Assembly: GCA_023091665.1 (NCBI GenBank)
Contig: JALJCQ010000008.1
Coordinates: 1,240,001 to 1,304,000 of the forward strand
Origin: Pythium myriotylum
Taxonomy: Eukaryota > Oomycota > Peronosporomycetes > Pythiales > Pythiaceae
Direction of reading: 5' to 3'
DNA: 64,000 nt
The notes under the pieces were generated by a model that saw only the letters and a list, made by a program, of their open reading frames with translations, ran no database searches and had not been told where the DNA came from. Positions 1-9,600 of this stretch are shown piece by piece. Position 1 is the stretch's first letter, and every line of letters begins with the position of its first letter. Both the position numbers and the translations under genes were made by a program.

Positions 1-850
1 CGGAGAGTGTCTTCTTCTTGAGTAGTGGTGGCTTCGGTTTCGCGAGAGATGCTGAGGAAACCCCTGATTGGGGAGAGGTCGACTCCGATCCAGCAGAACA
101 GTCTTGGTCTTGATTTGTTAGCTGCTCTGCAACAGTCGTGGAGCTAGGTGCGGGTATAATCTGCTCCACGCGGGACTCTGCAAACGGGCGGATCTTGTCG
201 ATGTCAGCGAAGACCGTGAGCCACATTGCCTTCTCTTGGTCATAGACAGTCATTGTCACGCGGTCGTACAGCTTGTTAAGAAACGACGTGTAGATGTCCG
301 AGCCAATGCCGATTGTCCAGATGTCTGCGACTTCGAACAGTGAACGGAAGAAGACGGTGCGAGTCATAACTTCAGCGTCGCCCATATCACGTTCCCAGTC
401 ACGCTCGACAATCTTCCGTGCCTCTGCCATTGAGAACTCACTTGGAGTGACAAGAGCCTTGAAAAACTTCATGAACACGTCAACGTAATCTCGCCTGTCG
501 AGTGTTTGGTGTCCTTGGCGAACGTGTGGGAAAGTATCCCAGAACCGCCCGAGCGCTGCAACGACGTGCTTGTCGTCCTGCAAGCTTTGCCTCTTCAAGA
601 GGTTCTCAGGGCTGTACAGGTCCTGATTGCCCTGTTTCCGATACGACGCACTGGCAAGTGTTGCGGCATCACCGGTTGAGCCTCCTGACTTCTCGAAGCA
701 GAAGAGAAGGTGCTGGTTTTTGGTCTGGCACATGACGTTGGTCTTGACTTTAGATAGCTGGGGCACGAAGAATGGCACCCCCGACTCGACGAGGCGTTCT
801 TGCGGACCGCGCTCACCACGCAGCGAGGACGCGTAGGCGTTGAACGCCAT
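1..850 (-). CDS. Unrecognised conserved-looking protein, C-terminus cut by window edge
   Basis: A frame on the minus strand stays open for 283 codons from an ATG at 850 down to base 1, so the C-terminus lies outside the window. The start reads MAFNAYASSLRG; an in-frame TGA lies upstream with no other ATG between. The middle is rich in aromatic and charged residues (around FMKFFKALVTP and FFRSLFEVADIWTIG) and looks like folded helical protein; the end becomes Ser/Pro/Lys-rich. I do not recognise the family. A second minus frame just upstream (start MDQNSTEHSQQ, about 910-830) also looks protein-like and overlaps in another frame, so the true N-terminus could be upstream if there is an indel or an unrecognised intron here. 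Confidence 0.6.
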   Translation of the reverse strand, partial: MAFNAYASSLRGERGPQERLVESGVPFFVPQLSKVKTNVMCQTKNQHLLFCFEKSGGSTGDAATLASASYRKQGNQDLYSPENLLKRQSLQDDKHVVAALGRFWDTFPHVRQGHQTLDRRDYVDVFMKFFKALVTPSEFSMAEARKIVERDWERDMGDAEVMTRTVFFRSLFEVADIWTIGIGSDIYTSFLNKLYDRVTMTVYDQEKAMWLTVFADIDKIRPFAESRVEQIIPAPSSTTVAEQLTNQDQDCSAGSESTSPQSGVSSASLAKPKPPLLKKKTLS

Positions 851-1498
851 GACCTCGCTCGTCAGGTGTCGTGATCGGCGGTGGCTCCTGTTGAGAGTGC
901 TCAGTGCTATTTTGGTCCATCACTTGCACTTCCACCAAGTTCAATGGCGTCGTCGCAGTAGTTGACGCTGAGAGCATTGCCCCGGGGCGTGCGTGGCGCC
1001 TGTGGAGGCAGCGCCATCGCGAGTGTTGACGTGCCCAGCACGCCGCGTGCTGTCGACGAAAGCCCAGTCGACGCAATCAGCGCAGTCCGCAGCCACGCGG
1101 CGCCAATCACGAGGCGTCGGGCGACCACATGGTCAGCCGCGCACCCGCAGAGCCGAGACGCCGAGGCCACACACAGCACGGAGAGCGACAAGAAGCTTCT
1201 CCATTCCCTTCCCCAATCAGATGCGGCGTCCCACCTTCACGGAGGAGGATGGACTCGCGTGTCAACCCAATCGTACTTTAGAGAACCGCCGCGACGAGCT
1301 CTTTACCAAAAGAAGGTATCTTTTCAATGCAGATGCCCTCTCACCCAACTAATATAACATACCTTGTTTTGCAATTGAATGTGTGGATGATTTCGGACTT
1401 AGCCGAGAGTTCCTTCCGTTCACTTCCGTCGACGGAGAGCTCGGCCCATTTGCGGATCGGCGCCGACGCCCCCAGAGCTCCCTCGCCGACTCGACAGC
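851..1498. other. Intergenic region between divergent genes
   Basis: About 650 bp between the unknown minus-strand gene and TPP2. The left part keeps open minus-strand frames of unclear meaning (see the gene at 1-850). The right part is more AT-rich and contains an Inr-like element close to the TPP2 start. No RNA gene or repeat seen. Confidence 0.5.
1419..1427 (+). promoter_or_regulatory. Inr-like element upstream of TPP2
   Basis: TTCACTTCC matches the oomycete initiator consensus YTCANTYY and lies about 70-80 bp before the TPP2 ATG, a typical distance. This is consensus matching only; no transcript start is known here. Confidence 0.35.
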
Positions 1499-4400
1499 AT
1501 GAGCAAGTCTTTCCCCGCGGCGGGGCTCCTGCCCAAGGAAGAGACGCTCGCCGACAAGTTCCTCGCGCTTTATCCCGAGTACGACGGCCGCGACACCGTC
1601 GTCGCCATCTTCGACACGGGCGTGGATCCCGGCGCCATCGGCCTCCAGACCACGTCCGACGGCAGGCCCAAGGTCGTCGACATCATCGACGCCACGGGCT
1701 CAGGCGACGTCGACACGTCGCTCGTGCTAGAGGCCAAGGACGGCGCGCTCACGCTGCCCAATGGCAAGGTGCTCAAGCTCAACCCCGAGTGGAAGCCCAG
1801 CACCGACGGCAAGTACCACGTCGGCACGGTCGCCGCCTTCGACATCTTCCCTCGCTTGCTCGTCGACCGCCTCAAGAAAGAGCGCAAGGAAAAGTTCGAC
1901 GTCAAGCAGCGCGAGGCGGTGAACGAGGTGCAGCAGCAGCTCGCGGCGTGGGCCAAGGACAACGCCGCGACCACGAACGATGCCAAGGCCCTGCGTGTGA
2001 AGAAGGACCTCCAGGCCCGAGCGGCGCAGCTTGAAGAGCTCGCCAAGGGCTACAGCGACGCTGGTCCGATCTACGACGCAGTCGTCTTCTTCGATGGCGA
2101 GCACTGGCGCGCCGCGCTGGATGCGAACGAGTCGGCCGACTTCGCCGGCGTCGCGGCGCTCACCAACTACCGCATTGAGCGCCAGTACGCGACGTTCTCA
2201 GTCGAATCTCAGTTCAACTACGCGCTTAACATCTATGATGACGGCAACACGCTGAGCATCGTAAGCGATGCCGGGGCTCACGGCACGCACGTCGCTGGCA
2301 TCGTCGCGGCGCACCACCCCGACCAGCCTGAGTGCAATGGCGTCGCCCCTGGCGCTCAGATCATCTCGGTCAAGATCGGCGACTCGCGCTTGGGAAGCAT
2401 GGAGACGACTCCCGCGATGAGCCGCGCGATTTTGGCCATGATCCAGGCAAAGTGCGATGTCATTAACATGTCGTACGGCGAGTACTCGTCCGAGCACAAC
2501 ACGGGCCGCATCGTTGAGCTGCTGAAGGAGCTGGTGGAAGAGCACAAGATCACGTTCGTGTGCAGTGCTGGAAACAACGGCCCTGCGCTTGGCACCGTCG
2601 GCTCGCCGGGAGGTACGACTTCGCACCTGCTCAGCGTCGGTGCCTACGTCTCGCCACAGATGATGGAGGCTGAGTACATCATGCGCCAGAACGACCTCTC
2701 GGGCATCACGTACACGTGGTCTTCGCGAGGACTCACCTTCGACGGCGACGTCGGCGTTAACGTTTGCGCTCCTGGCGCGGCAATTACGGCCGTGCCGAAC
2801 TGGACGCTCAACAAGAAGCAGCTTATGAACGGTACCTCCATGTCGTCGCCGAACTGTGCTGGCAACGTCGCGCTGCTCATCAGCGCACTCAAGGCGAAAG
2901 GCATTGAGTACACCCCTTACTCGATTCGCCGCGCACTCGAACTCACAGCTGTGACGCTGAAGAACGTTGAGGTATATGCGCAAGGAAAGGGTCTTATCCA
3001 GGTGCTTCCTGCCTTTGAGTACCTGGAGAAGCACGGCAACCAGTTCGAAGGATCGAACAAGCACCCGATGTACTACGAGGTCTCGGCAGCGTGTGGCGGC
3101 TTCACCAAGGCGCGTGGCGTCTTCTTGCGCGATGCTGCCGACTTTGTGCATGACAGCACCGAAGTGAATGTGACGGTCAAGCCTATCTTCCACAAGCACA
3201 CGGCGCCAGAGGACAAGGTCCAGTTTGAGCTCCACGTGCGTCTCGCTCCAACCGCGCGCTGGGTCGAAGTCGGACGCAGCGTCGCGCTCATGCAGGAAGG
3301 CCGCGGATTCAAGGTTCTGGTCAACACCAAGCACCTCCCGGCAGGCGAGCACTTTGCTGAGATCGTTGCCTACGACGCAAACAACGAGTCGCGCGGCCCC
3401 GTGTTTACGATCCCGGTCTCGGTTATCAAGCCGGAGGTCGTTTCGTCGTCCGTGGTCTCGTACAACAAGTCGATGGTGCCTGGCGCCATCTCTCGTCGCT
3501 TCTTCTCACCCCCTGTGAACGCGACGTGGGCCGATGTCATTGTCTCTCGTGCACCTGCTACCGGCGTCAATGGCGAGCGAGAGATCGACTCCAATGCAGC
3601 CGGCAAGTTGTTCATGTTCCACGTCATGCAGTTTGAGCCGTTTGTGCGTCAGTCCAAGTCGCAGTTCCAGAAGGCGTTCTTCCTGCGCCCAGGCGACGAA
3701 GTCTCTTACAGCCTGGATCTGCTGGGTGGTCTCACCGCCGAATTTTGTCTCGCGCAGTTTTGGAACTCGCTCGGCGACTCGCTCGTGCAGGTGGAGATCC
3801 GTTTCCACGGCATCGTGCCCGACCAAAAGCAGATCGCGATCGCTGGTGGCGAGGAATCGCACAAGGTTTTGCTCTGGAGCGACATCCAGAAGGAGACGAT
3901 CGCTCCTTCTGCGAGCTTCTCCACGTGGTCGCAGCGTCTGCGCCCCAAGTCCGCTGAGATCTCGCCGCTGGGCTCGGTCCGCGATAAGTTCCCCGACGAG
4001 CGCCAGGTCTACGCGCTTGACCTGACGTACTCGTTCACGGCCAAAGAGGCTGGCAAGGTCACGCCTCGCCTGCCGCTGCTCACTGGCCGTCTGTACGAGT
4101 CGCCGTTCGAGTCGCAGATGTCGATGATCTTTGACGAAAAGAAGCAGTACATCGGCACGTCCGACGCCTACGGCGACGCCATCTCGCTGCCCAAGAAGGG
4201 CACGTACACGATCAAGACCCAGGTCCGCCACGAGGACGTCAGCAAGCTCGAGAAGCTCAAGCAAATGGTCTTGTTCCTGGATGCGAGCATCAAGGAGATC
4301 CCGGCGTCGGTCTACGGCCACCAGGACGACGTCGCGCTCGGTCGCAAGGCGCTCACCGAGGCCACGCTCAACGTGAGCAAGCACCTGGCCGTGTTCATCG

Positions 4401-5278
4401 GCGAGCCGGCGGCCGACAAGCTCCCAGCGGGCCACTCGCCGGGCGATGTGCTCTCGGGAACCGTCTACTTCGGCAAGAAGAACGGCGGTGTGCGAGGCGC
4501 CGGGCGCCGCCCCAGTGGCTTCCGCGTGACGTACGTGATCCCTCCAGCGGCGACGCCGGCCAAGGAGCCCGAGCCGGAGGCTCCGAAGGACGAGCGCAAT
4601 GAGCAGGAGCAGGCGAACGAGGCCGTGCGCGACCTGCTGCTCGGCCGGCTCACCAAGCTCACGGGCAAGCCCGAGTTCCCGGCCGCGTTCGCGCGCCTGG
4701 CCGAGCAGTTCCCGTCGCACTTGCCGATCGTGCAGGCCAACCTGCACCACGTCGACAACGAGAAGGACCGCGCGAGCCGCCTGAGCGAGGTCGTGGCGGC
4801 GGCGGACGCCGTGCTGGCCAAGATCAAGCAGGACGAGCTGGCGCTCTTCTTCGGCACGCGGTCCGTGCCCGGCGACGAGCCGCACGCGCAGAAGAAGCTC
4901 CAGAAGGAGAAGGAGAGCGAGAAGGAGATCCTGGTGGACGCGCTCGCGCGCAAGGCCCGCGCGCTGGGCGACGCCGCCAAGTGGGACGAGTTCACGCCGG
5001 CCTTGCAGGCGCTGCAGAAGTGGGCCGACGTGGAGACGCCCAAGTTCCTCCACGTGGCGCTGCTGCAGGACCGGCAGCACGGCGCGGCGGGCCTGGCGCT
5101 GCAGCGCCTGCGCAAGGTGGCGGACCTGGACGCGGCCGAGCGCGACAAGATCGTGGCCGAGGACGCGCTCTCGGGCGAGCTCCAGCGCACGCTCGAGCAG
5201 CTCCGGTGGGCCCACTGGGCGCAGTACGAGGCGCAGTGGCGCCGCGTCAAGGCGCCGCGCGCCTTCCGCAAGTTCTAG
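1499..5278 (+). CDS. TPP2: Tripeptidyl-peptidase II (subtilisin family S8)
   Basis: Giant cytosolic serine exopeptidase that removes tripeptides from the N-terminus of peptides released by the proteasome. 1259 residues in one exon, close to the 1249 of the human enzyme. The subtilisin fold is visible: Asp39 in FDTGVDPG, His261 in HGTHVAG, oxyanion Asn359 in AGNNGP and Ser447 in GTSMSSP, all within a few residues of their places in animal TPP2, including the long insert between Asp and His that is typical of the family. The C-terminal two thirds carries the TPP2-specific beta-rich and helical assembly regions; a Pro/Glu-rich linker lies near residues 1020-1040. Family assignment is secure. The long minus-strand open frame across its 3' half is a composition shadow. 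Confidence 0.97.
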   Translation: MSKSFPAAGLLPKEETLADKFLALYPEYDGRDTVVAIFDTGVDPGAIGLQTTSDGRPKVVDIIDATGSGDVDTSLVLEAKDGALTLPNGKVLKLNPEWKPSTDGKYHVGTVAAFDIFPRLLVDRLKKERKEKFDVKQREAVNEVQQQLAAWAKDNAATTNDAKALRVKKDLQARAAQLEELAKGYSDAGPIYDAVVFFDGEHWRAALDANESADFAGVAALTNYRIERQYATFSVESQFNYALNIYDDGNTLSIVSDAGAHGTHVAGIVAAHHPDQPECNGVAPGAQIISVKIGDSRLGSMETTPAMSRAILAMIQAKCDVINMSYGEYSSEHNTGRIVELLKELVEEHKITFVCSAGNNGPALGTVGSPGGTTSHLLSVGAYVSPQMMEAEYIMRQNDLSGITYTWSSRGLTFDGDVGVNVCAPGAAITAVPNWTLNKKQLMNGTSMSSPNCAGNVALLISALKAKGIEYTPYSIRRALELTAVTLKNVEVYAQGKGLIQVLPAFEYLEKHGNQFEGSNKHPMYYEVSAACGGFTKARGVFLRDAADFVHDSTEVNVTVKPIFHKHTAPEDKVQFELHVRLAPTARWVEVGRSVALMQEGRGFKVLVNTKHLPAGEHFAEIVAYDANNESRGPVFTIPVSVIKPEVVSSSVVSYNKSMVPGAISRRFFSPPVNATWADVIVSRAPATGVNGEREIDSNAAGKLFMFHVMQFEPFVRQSKSQFQKAFFLRPGDEVSYSLDLLGGLTAEFCLAQFWNSLGDSLVQVEIRFHGIVPDQKQIAIAGGEESHKVLLWSDIQKETIAPSASFSTWSQRLRPKSAEISPLGSVRDKFPDERQVYALDLTYSFTAKEAGKVTPRLPLLTGRLYESPFESQMSMIFDEKKQYIGTSDAYGDAISLPKKGTYTIKTQVRHEDVSKLEKLKQMVLFLDASIKEIPASVYGHQDDVALGRKALTEATLNVSKHLAVFIGEPAADKLPAGHSPGDVLSGTVYFGKKNGGVRGAGRRPSGFRVTYVIPPAATPAKEPEPEAPKDERNEQEQANEAVRDLLLGRLTKLTGKPEFPAAFARLAEQFPSHLPIVQANLHHVDNEKDRASRLSEVVAAADAVLAKIKQDELALFFGTRSVPGDEPHAQKKLQKEKESEKEILVDALARKARALGDAAKWDEFTPALQALQKWADVETPKFLHVALLQDRQHGAAGLALQRLRKVADLDAAERDKIVAEDALSGELQRTLEQLRWAHWAQYEAQWRRVKAPRAFRKF

Positions 5279-5419
5279 CCGCTCGTAGTCTAGTGTAGTC
5301 GAGAGAGGGAAACCGAAAGATGGAAAGAGTTTCGTTTCGCCGTGATCTCTGGAAACGCCGCGCCCGTTGCGCAACGGCCGGCGACTGGCGACGCGCCGCC
5401 GGAACCACTCGCGGTTCCC

Positions 5420-6604
5420 ATGGCGCCCACGCACGCCCGCCCGTGGTCTCTCCACGAGCACGAGCGCTTCCTCGACGCGCTCGAGAAGTACGGCTGCGGC
5501 CAGTCGACGAGCGTCTTCGCGGCCTGGCACGCCATCGCCGCGACCGTCGCGACGCGCTCCGTGCAGGACGTCAAGGCCCACGCGCGCCGCTACTACGCGC
5601 AGCTGCAGGCGGCCAACGCGCAGCGCCGCCGCGAGTTCCTCGCCATGCAGCAGATCGACTCGCGCTGGACGCGCGACCAGGACGCGCGGCTCGAAGACGA
5701 GCTCGCGACCCACATCCCGACGAGCGCCAGCTACCCGTGGAAGGCGATCGCGCGCCGCGTGCCCGGGAAGACGCCGCGCGACGCGCGCGAGCGGTACGTC
5801 AAGCTCTGCTACGACATCTCGCGGATCGAGTCGGGACAGCACGTCATGATGCATCTCGGGCGCCATCCGGGCCAGAGACGCCGCGACGCGCATCTGCTCG
5901 AGCAGGACGAGGACCCCGCGGGCATCGACTGCGTCGTCTCGCTCACTGCGCACGAGACGCAGCTCCTGCTCGCCGCGCTCGAGCGCGTGCCCGTGCCTCC
6001 GCACGCGGCGCCCGAGGTTCTCGCCGCGGTGGCCTCGGCCGTCGCGGCTCTCGCGAGCACGCGAAACAAGAAACCGCCCAGGCGAGCGACGCCGCTCTTC
6101 TCCATCGACGAGGCCTGCCACGCGCTGCGGGCGGCGATCGACGACGAGCTCAGCGAGCCCGTCGACGTGCTGGAGCTGCTAGCGCACGAGCTGGAGCTGC
6201 TCCCGGTCTCGTCCCAGCACTCTCGCGCGCCGACGCCGACGCCAGTCTCGGGCTCGGCAGGGCTCCGGCTCAGGATGTCGTCGCCCGCTGCCACCGAGCC
6301 GCCTCGCTCGTCGTTCCGACAATTGTCGCCACCGATCGCCGAGCGCGACGCCGGGGAAGAGCTGCTCACGCACCTGAGAACGTCCCCCGTACATGGTCAC
6401 CCGGTCGCCAGACGCCTCCGCATCTCCCAGTTCGACCATGGATGCCCCGGCCACGCCGACGCCTCGTCGTTCCCCTTCCCAGCGCACGCGTCCTCGTCGT
6501 TCCCGTACTCGCTGATACCGACGGCGACGCGCGAGTACACGCCACGAGGCCAGGACTGCGAGCCTCGCCACCGATCGGATTACATGATGGACGACTTTTT
6601 GTAG
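5420..6604 (+). CDS. SANT/Myb-like protein with two repeats
   Basis: 394 residues from the first in-frame ATG (MAPTHARPWSLHEH). Two Myb/SANT-type helical repeats are visible near the N-terminus: residues about 8-60 (PWSLHEHERFLDAL, then a conserved AWHAIAATVATRSVQDVKAHARRYY helix pair) and about 75-130 (RWTRDQDARLEDEL, then WKAIARRVPGKTPRDARERY). These are the Trp-spaced motifs of Myb DNA-binding or SANT chromatin domains. The rest is low-complexity, Ala/Ser/Pro-rich, with no other domain. It is likely a nuclear DNA- or chromatin-binding protein; targets cannot be inferred. It follows TPP2 at about 140 bp and converges on the armadillo gene with only 46 bp between stops. Confidence 0.8.
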   Translation: MAPTHARPWSLHEHERFLDALEKYGCGQSTSVFAAWHAIAATVATRSVQDVKAHARRYYAQLQAANAQRRREFLAMQQIDSRWTRDQDARLEDELATHIPTSASYPWKAIARRVPGKTPRDARERYVKLCYDISRIESGQHVMMHLGRHPGQRRRDAHLLEQDEDPAGIDCVVSLTAHETQLLLAALERVPVPPHAAPEVLAAVASAVAALASTRNKKPPRRATPLFSIDEACHALRAAIDDELSEPVDVLELLAHELELLPVSSQHSRAPTPTPVSGSAGLRLRMSSPAATEPPRSSFRQLSPPIAERDAGEELLTHLRTSPVHGHPVARRLRISQFDHGCPGHADASSFPFPAHASSSFPYSLIPTATREYTPRGQDCEPRHRSDYMMDDFL

Positions 6605-6650
6605 CAAGAGAGAGTAACGAATAGTCACCTGTTTCGTGTATTGACAGTCG

Positions 6651-9600
6651 CTAACTCCACAGCCCGAGCAGCTTGACCTGCGCCTGCACGTCTTCGATTG
6701 ACGTCACCAAGGGCGAGACACGCGCGGCGGCTCGCTCGGGTCGTTTCGTTTTGCCGTTCGATCGCGACGCCTTGGCCTTGGCTGTCCTCTTGGCGTGACC
6801 GCTCGCGTCGGCTGAAAGTGGCGTCGCTGGACCCGCCGAGTAGAGCTTGGCCGTGGCCGCTGCGTGGGCCAGCGACAGCGAGCCCGTGCCAGTGTCGCTG
6901 ACAGAAGCGGCGTTCGGCTCGTCATGGATGGTTGGGGTCGTGTCTTCGACGGCTGGATTGGATGAATTCTGGCGAGCTGGTACGCTGAGTTTCTGGAGTG
7001 AGGAAGCCCTCGACATGAACGTTTGTGCCGGCGCGAGTCGCCGATTTGACGCTGTGTGAGGCTGAGGGCCTGGCTCCACAGCCTCCTCGACCGTCGCGAG
7101 GGGTAGCATGGACGTCGAAGAAGTCATGCCGTTCCGCGAACCACTGTGCATATTTCCTGAACGCAGCTTCTTGAGCTTCTCAACAGCGTGCGACGTTTGA
7201 GCCTTGTGAACCACCACACGTGCCAGTGGCGACAGAGTGTTGGGGCTCTTGTGCTTGGACTTGCCAACGTACGAGTCCTCGCTCTCGGATCTAGAGTCGT
7301 CTTCTTCCTCGTTAGCACCTTTGGCGACTGCGTCGAGCGCCTCTTCCCTCGAGTCATTTGCTGACGGTGGTCGTGTGCTGTCTCTGCTGTCGGGCGGGTC
7401 CTCATCGTCGTCGCCCATACTCAAGCTTAGAGCGCGACTTTCCACCGGATCGATCTTGGGAAACGACAGCGTTTGCCACCCTCGCAAGTCTCCTTCCACA
7501 CCAGCAAACCCCTCGTTGCTCCGGCTTGTGTTATTTCCCGATGCGGGTGTCGCCACTGGAGAGAGACCCATGATGTCGCCAATCGAAGAGCTTTTTCGTC
7601 GCCGTAGCATCACTTCCTCTCGGTTAACTCCCGCGTCCGAGCCATCAGGTCCCTCACCAGAGGACAGCGTGCGACTGAGCCCGCCGACTGTGGGGAAGTT
7701 GGAAGAGATCGTAGGAAGCAAAGGTGGGGGCGGCTTGCTCGCTTGGCACTGAACAGCCTCGTACTTGGAATGGAGGAGATGCTCTAGCGGTTCGACTTCC
7801 AATGTGAAATCTGGTAATGTTGAAATTTCTTTGTGCCTCGCGTCAACGACAGGGGGAGGACGCGACACGCCAACGGGCGAGTTGGCATGTGCCGCCGGAA
7901 GTCGGTTCGACTGGAAGGAGAGACTCAGCAGTGCGGATACGGCGCCAGACTCGACCTTGGGCGACTGAGACGATAGGTTTGAGAGTGCAAGTGTGCAGTA
8001 CTCACGGATTTCGTCGTTGTCGCGTTTGGCCAAGTGGATAAGTGCTGGCACCGCGCCCTCCTCGACCATTGTGCGGGCGTTGGCATTGGCGTTGGCGCCA
8101 GGCACTATGGTAAGGTTGCAAAGTGCACCTGCACAACTTCGCAGCGAAGCTAGCTCGACGGGAGAGGCTGATTCAGTGGCTGTTGTGGCTTCGTTGACCA
8201 GCAGTCGCGTGCACCCCATGCGCACGAGCGTGTGGCGGTAGTCGGCAATGCAGGAGAAAGCAAACAGCGCGGCCAGACACCGCCATCTTGTCTCTTCAAG
8301 CTGCGACTCGGTAAGCAAAAGTGCGGCGATGGCATCGAGAACATCGGCGGAGACGAGCGCAGCCGGCGGAATAGACGACGCGATTGCGACGGACCCTCTC
8401 AGCAAGAGCTGTGGCTGAGATTGCCTTCGCACGAATAGCGTGGGGCGGCTTGTACTGCTTGGGTTCTGGCTCGTGGGAGGGAGGAACGTAATGCTGCACA
8501 GCATGTCTGCGCTGTCGAGCATGGCTTGGTGGTCTCCCTGAGCCGCGGCGCCTTTAGCAAGTGCGCAGAAGAGCTTGATCGCGACTGCAGATTGCGGAGA
8601 AGACCTGACTAGAGATGCAAGAAAGGCTGGAGAGTGGCTTAGTTGCCGGGAGAGGATACATACTAGCGAGGGCGACGCCAGACGTTCCATGAGGCCGTAA
8701 AGATGGTCCAAAACATTTTCTTGCACCATGACACTGAGGTGTTCATCACTATCCGAGAGGCAACATAACGTTACAAGGCATGTCGAAACGGCGTCCTGTG
8801 AGAGAACATGGCCATTCTCTTCGACCGCCAGACGTAGCAGTTGAGTGAGAGGAGCCGTAACTTCCATCGAGCCAATCTGTGACTTGGTGACTTCATCCCA
8901 TGCGAGATGACAAAGCGTGGATACTGTATACAGTAAGCTGCGTTTGTCATGCACGAGTAGCGCGCTGAGCGCCGAAAGACTGCTTGGCGAAGCAGCTGCT
9001 TGCCTTGTCTTCTCGTTCTTGGCAAGCGTGAACAGCATGAGCGCGACCCGGGCGACTGAGCGGCCAGCCGAAAGGTATTGGGCGGAGAGCTGTTGGAGCG
9101 CCTCAACAACACCAGCATCAACGCTTCGCTCTCGCAACTCGTCATGGAGTATTATCTCACACAAGAGGTGCTCGTAAAGATCACTCTGTTCCTCTTGTTG
9201 CGGGCGTAACGCCACGAGGGCTCTCAGTGCTGCGCGCTCCGTGCTTAGCGCTCGCCGACCGTCTTCATAGCGAACGAGCTTGCCGAAGATAACGCTGACG
9301 ACCTGCACCACGGAGGATGCAAAGGCTGAATCTCCCGTAGATGCAGTTGCCATGCCAGCAAACGCGGGTAGCACCTTGACGATGCCTTCCTGGACCATAG
9401 CGCGCGCCGTTGAAGCTGTCAGAAGATTAGCGAATGCTCGCACGCAGGTTTCTTTCGTCGCTGGTTGCAGCGCGCGCACCATACTGATCATCATGAGTAC
9501 GCCGAGTGCACCGTCTCGCACGAGGGACTGCTCTTGGCCGTCAACACTGGAGAGGTTGCATAGCACCCGTGCACAGTCACGTTGGCTGTCTTCGCTGTAA

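Noticed and set aside
3506..6121. 871-codon open frame on the minus strand across the 3' half of TPP2 and the SANT gene
   Set aside because: Its product is Arg/Leu/Asp/Gly-rich with no domain; it arises from strong G/C third-base use of the two real genes.
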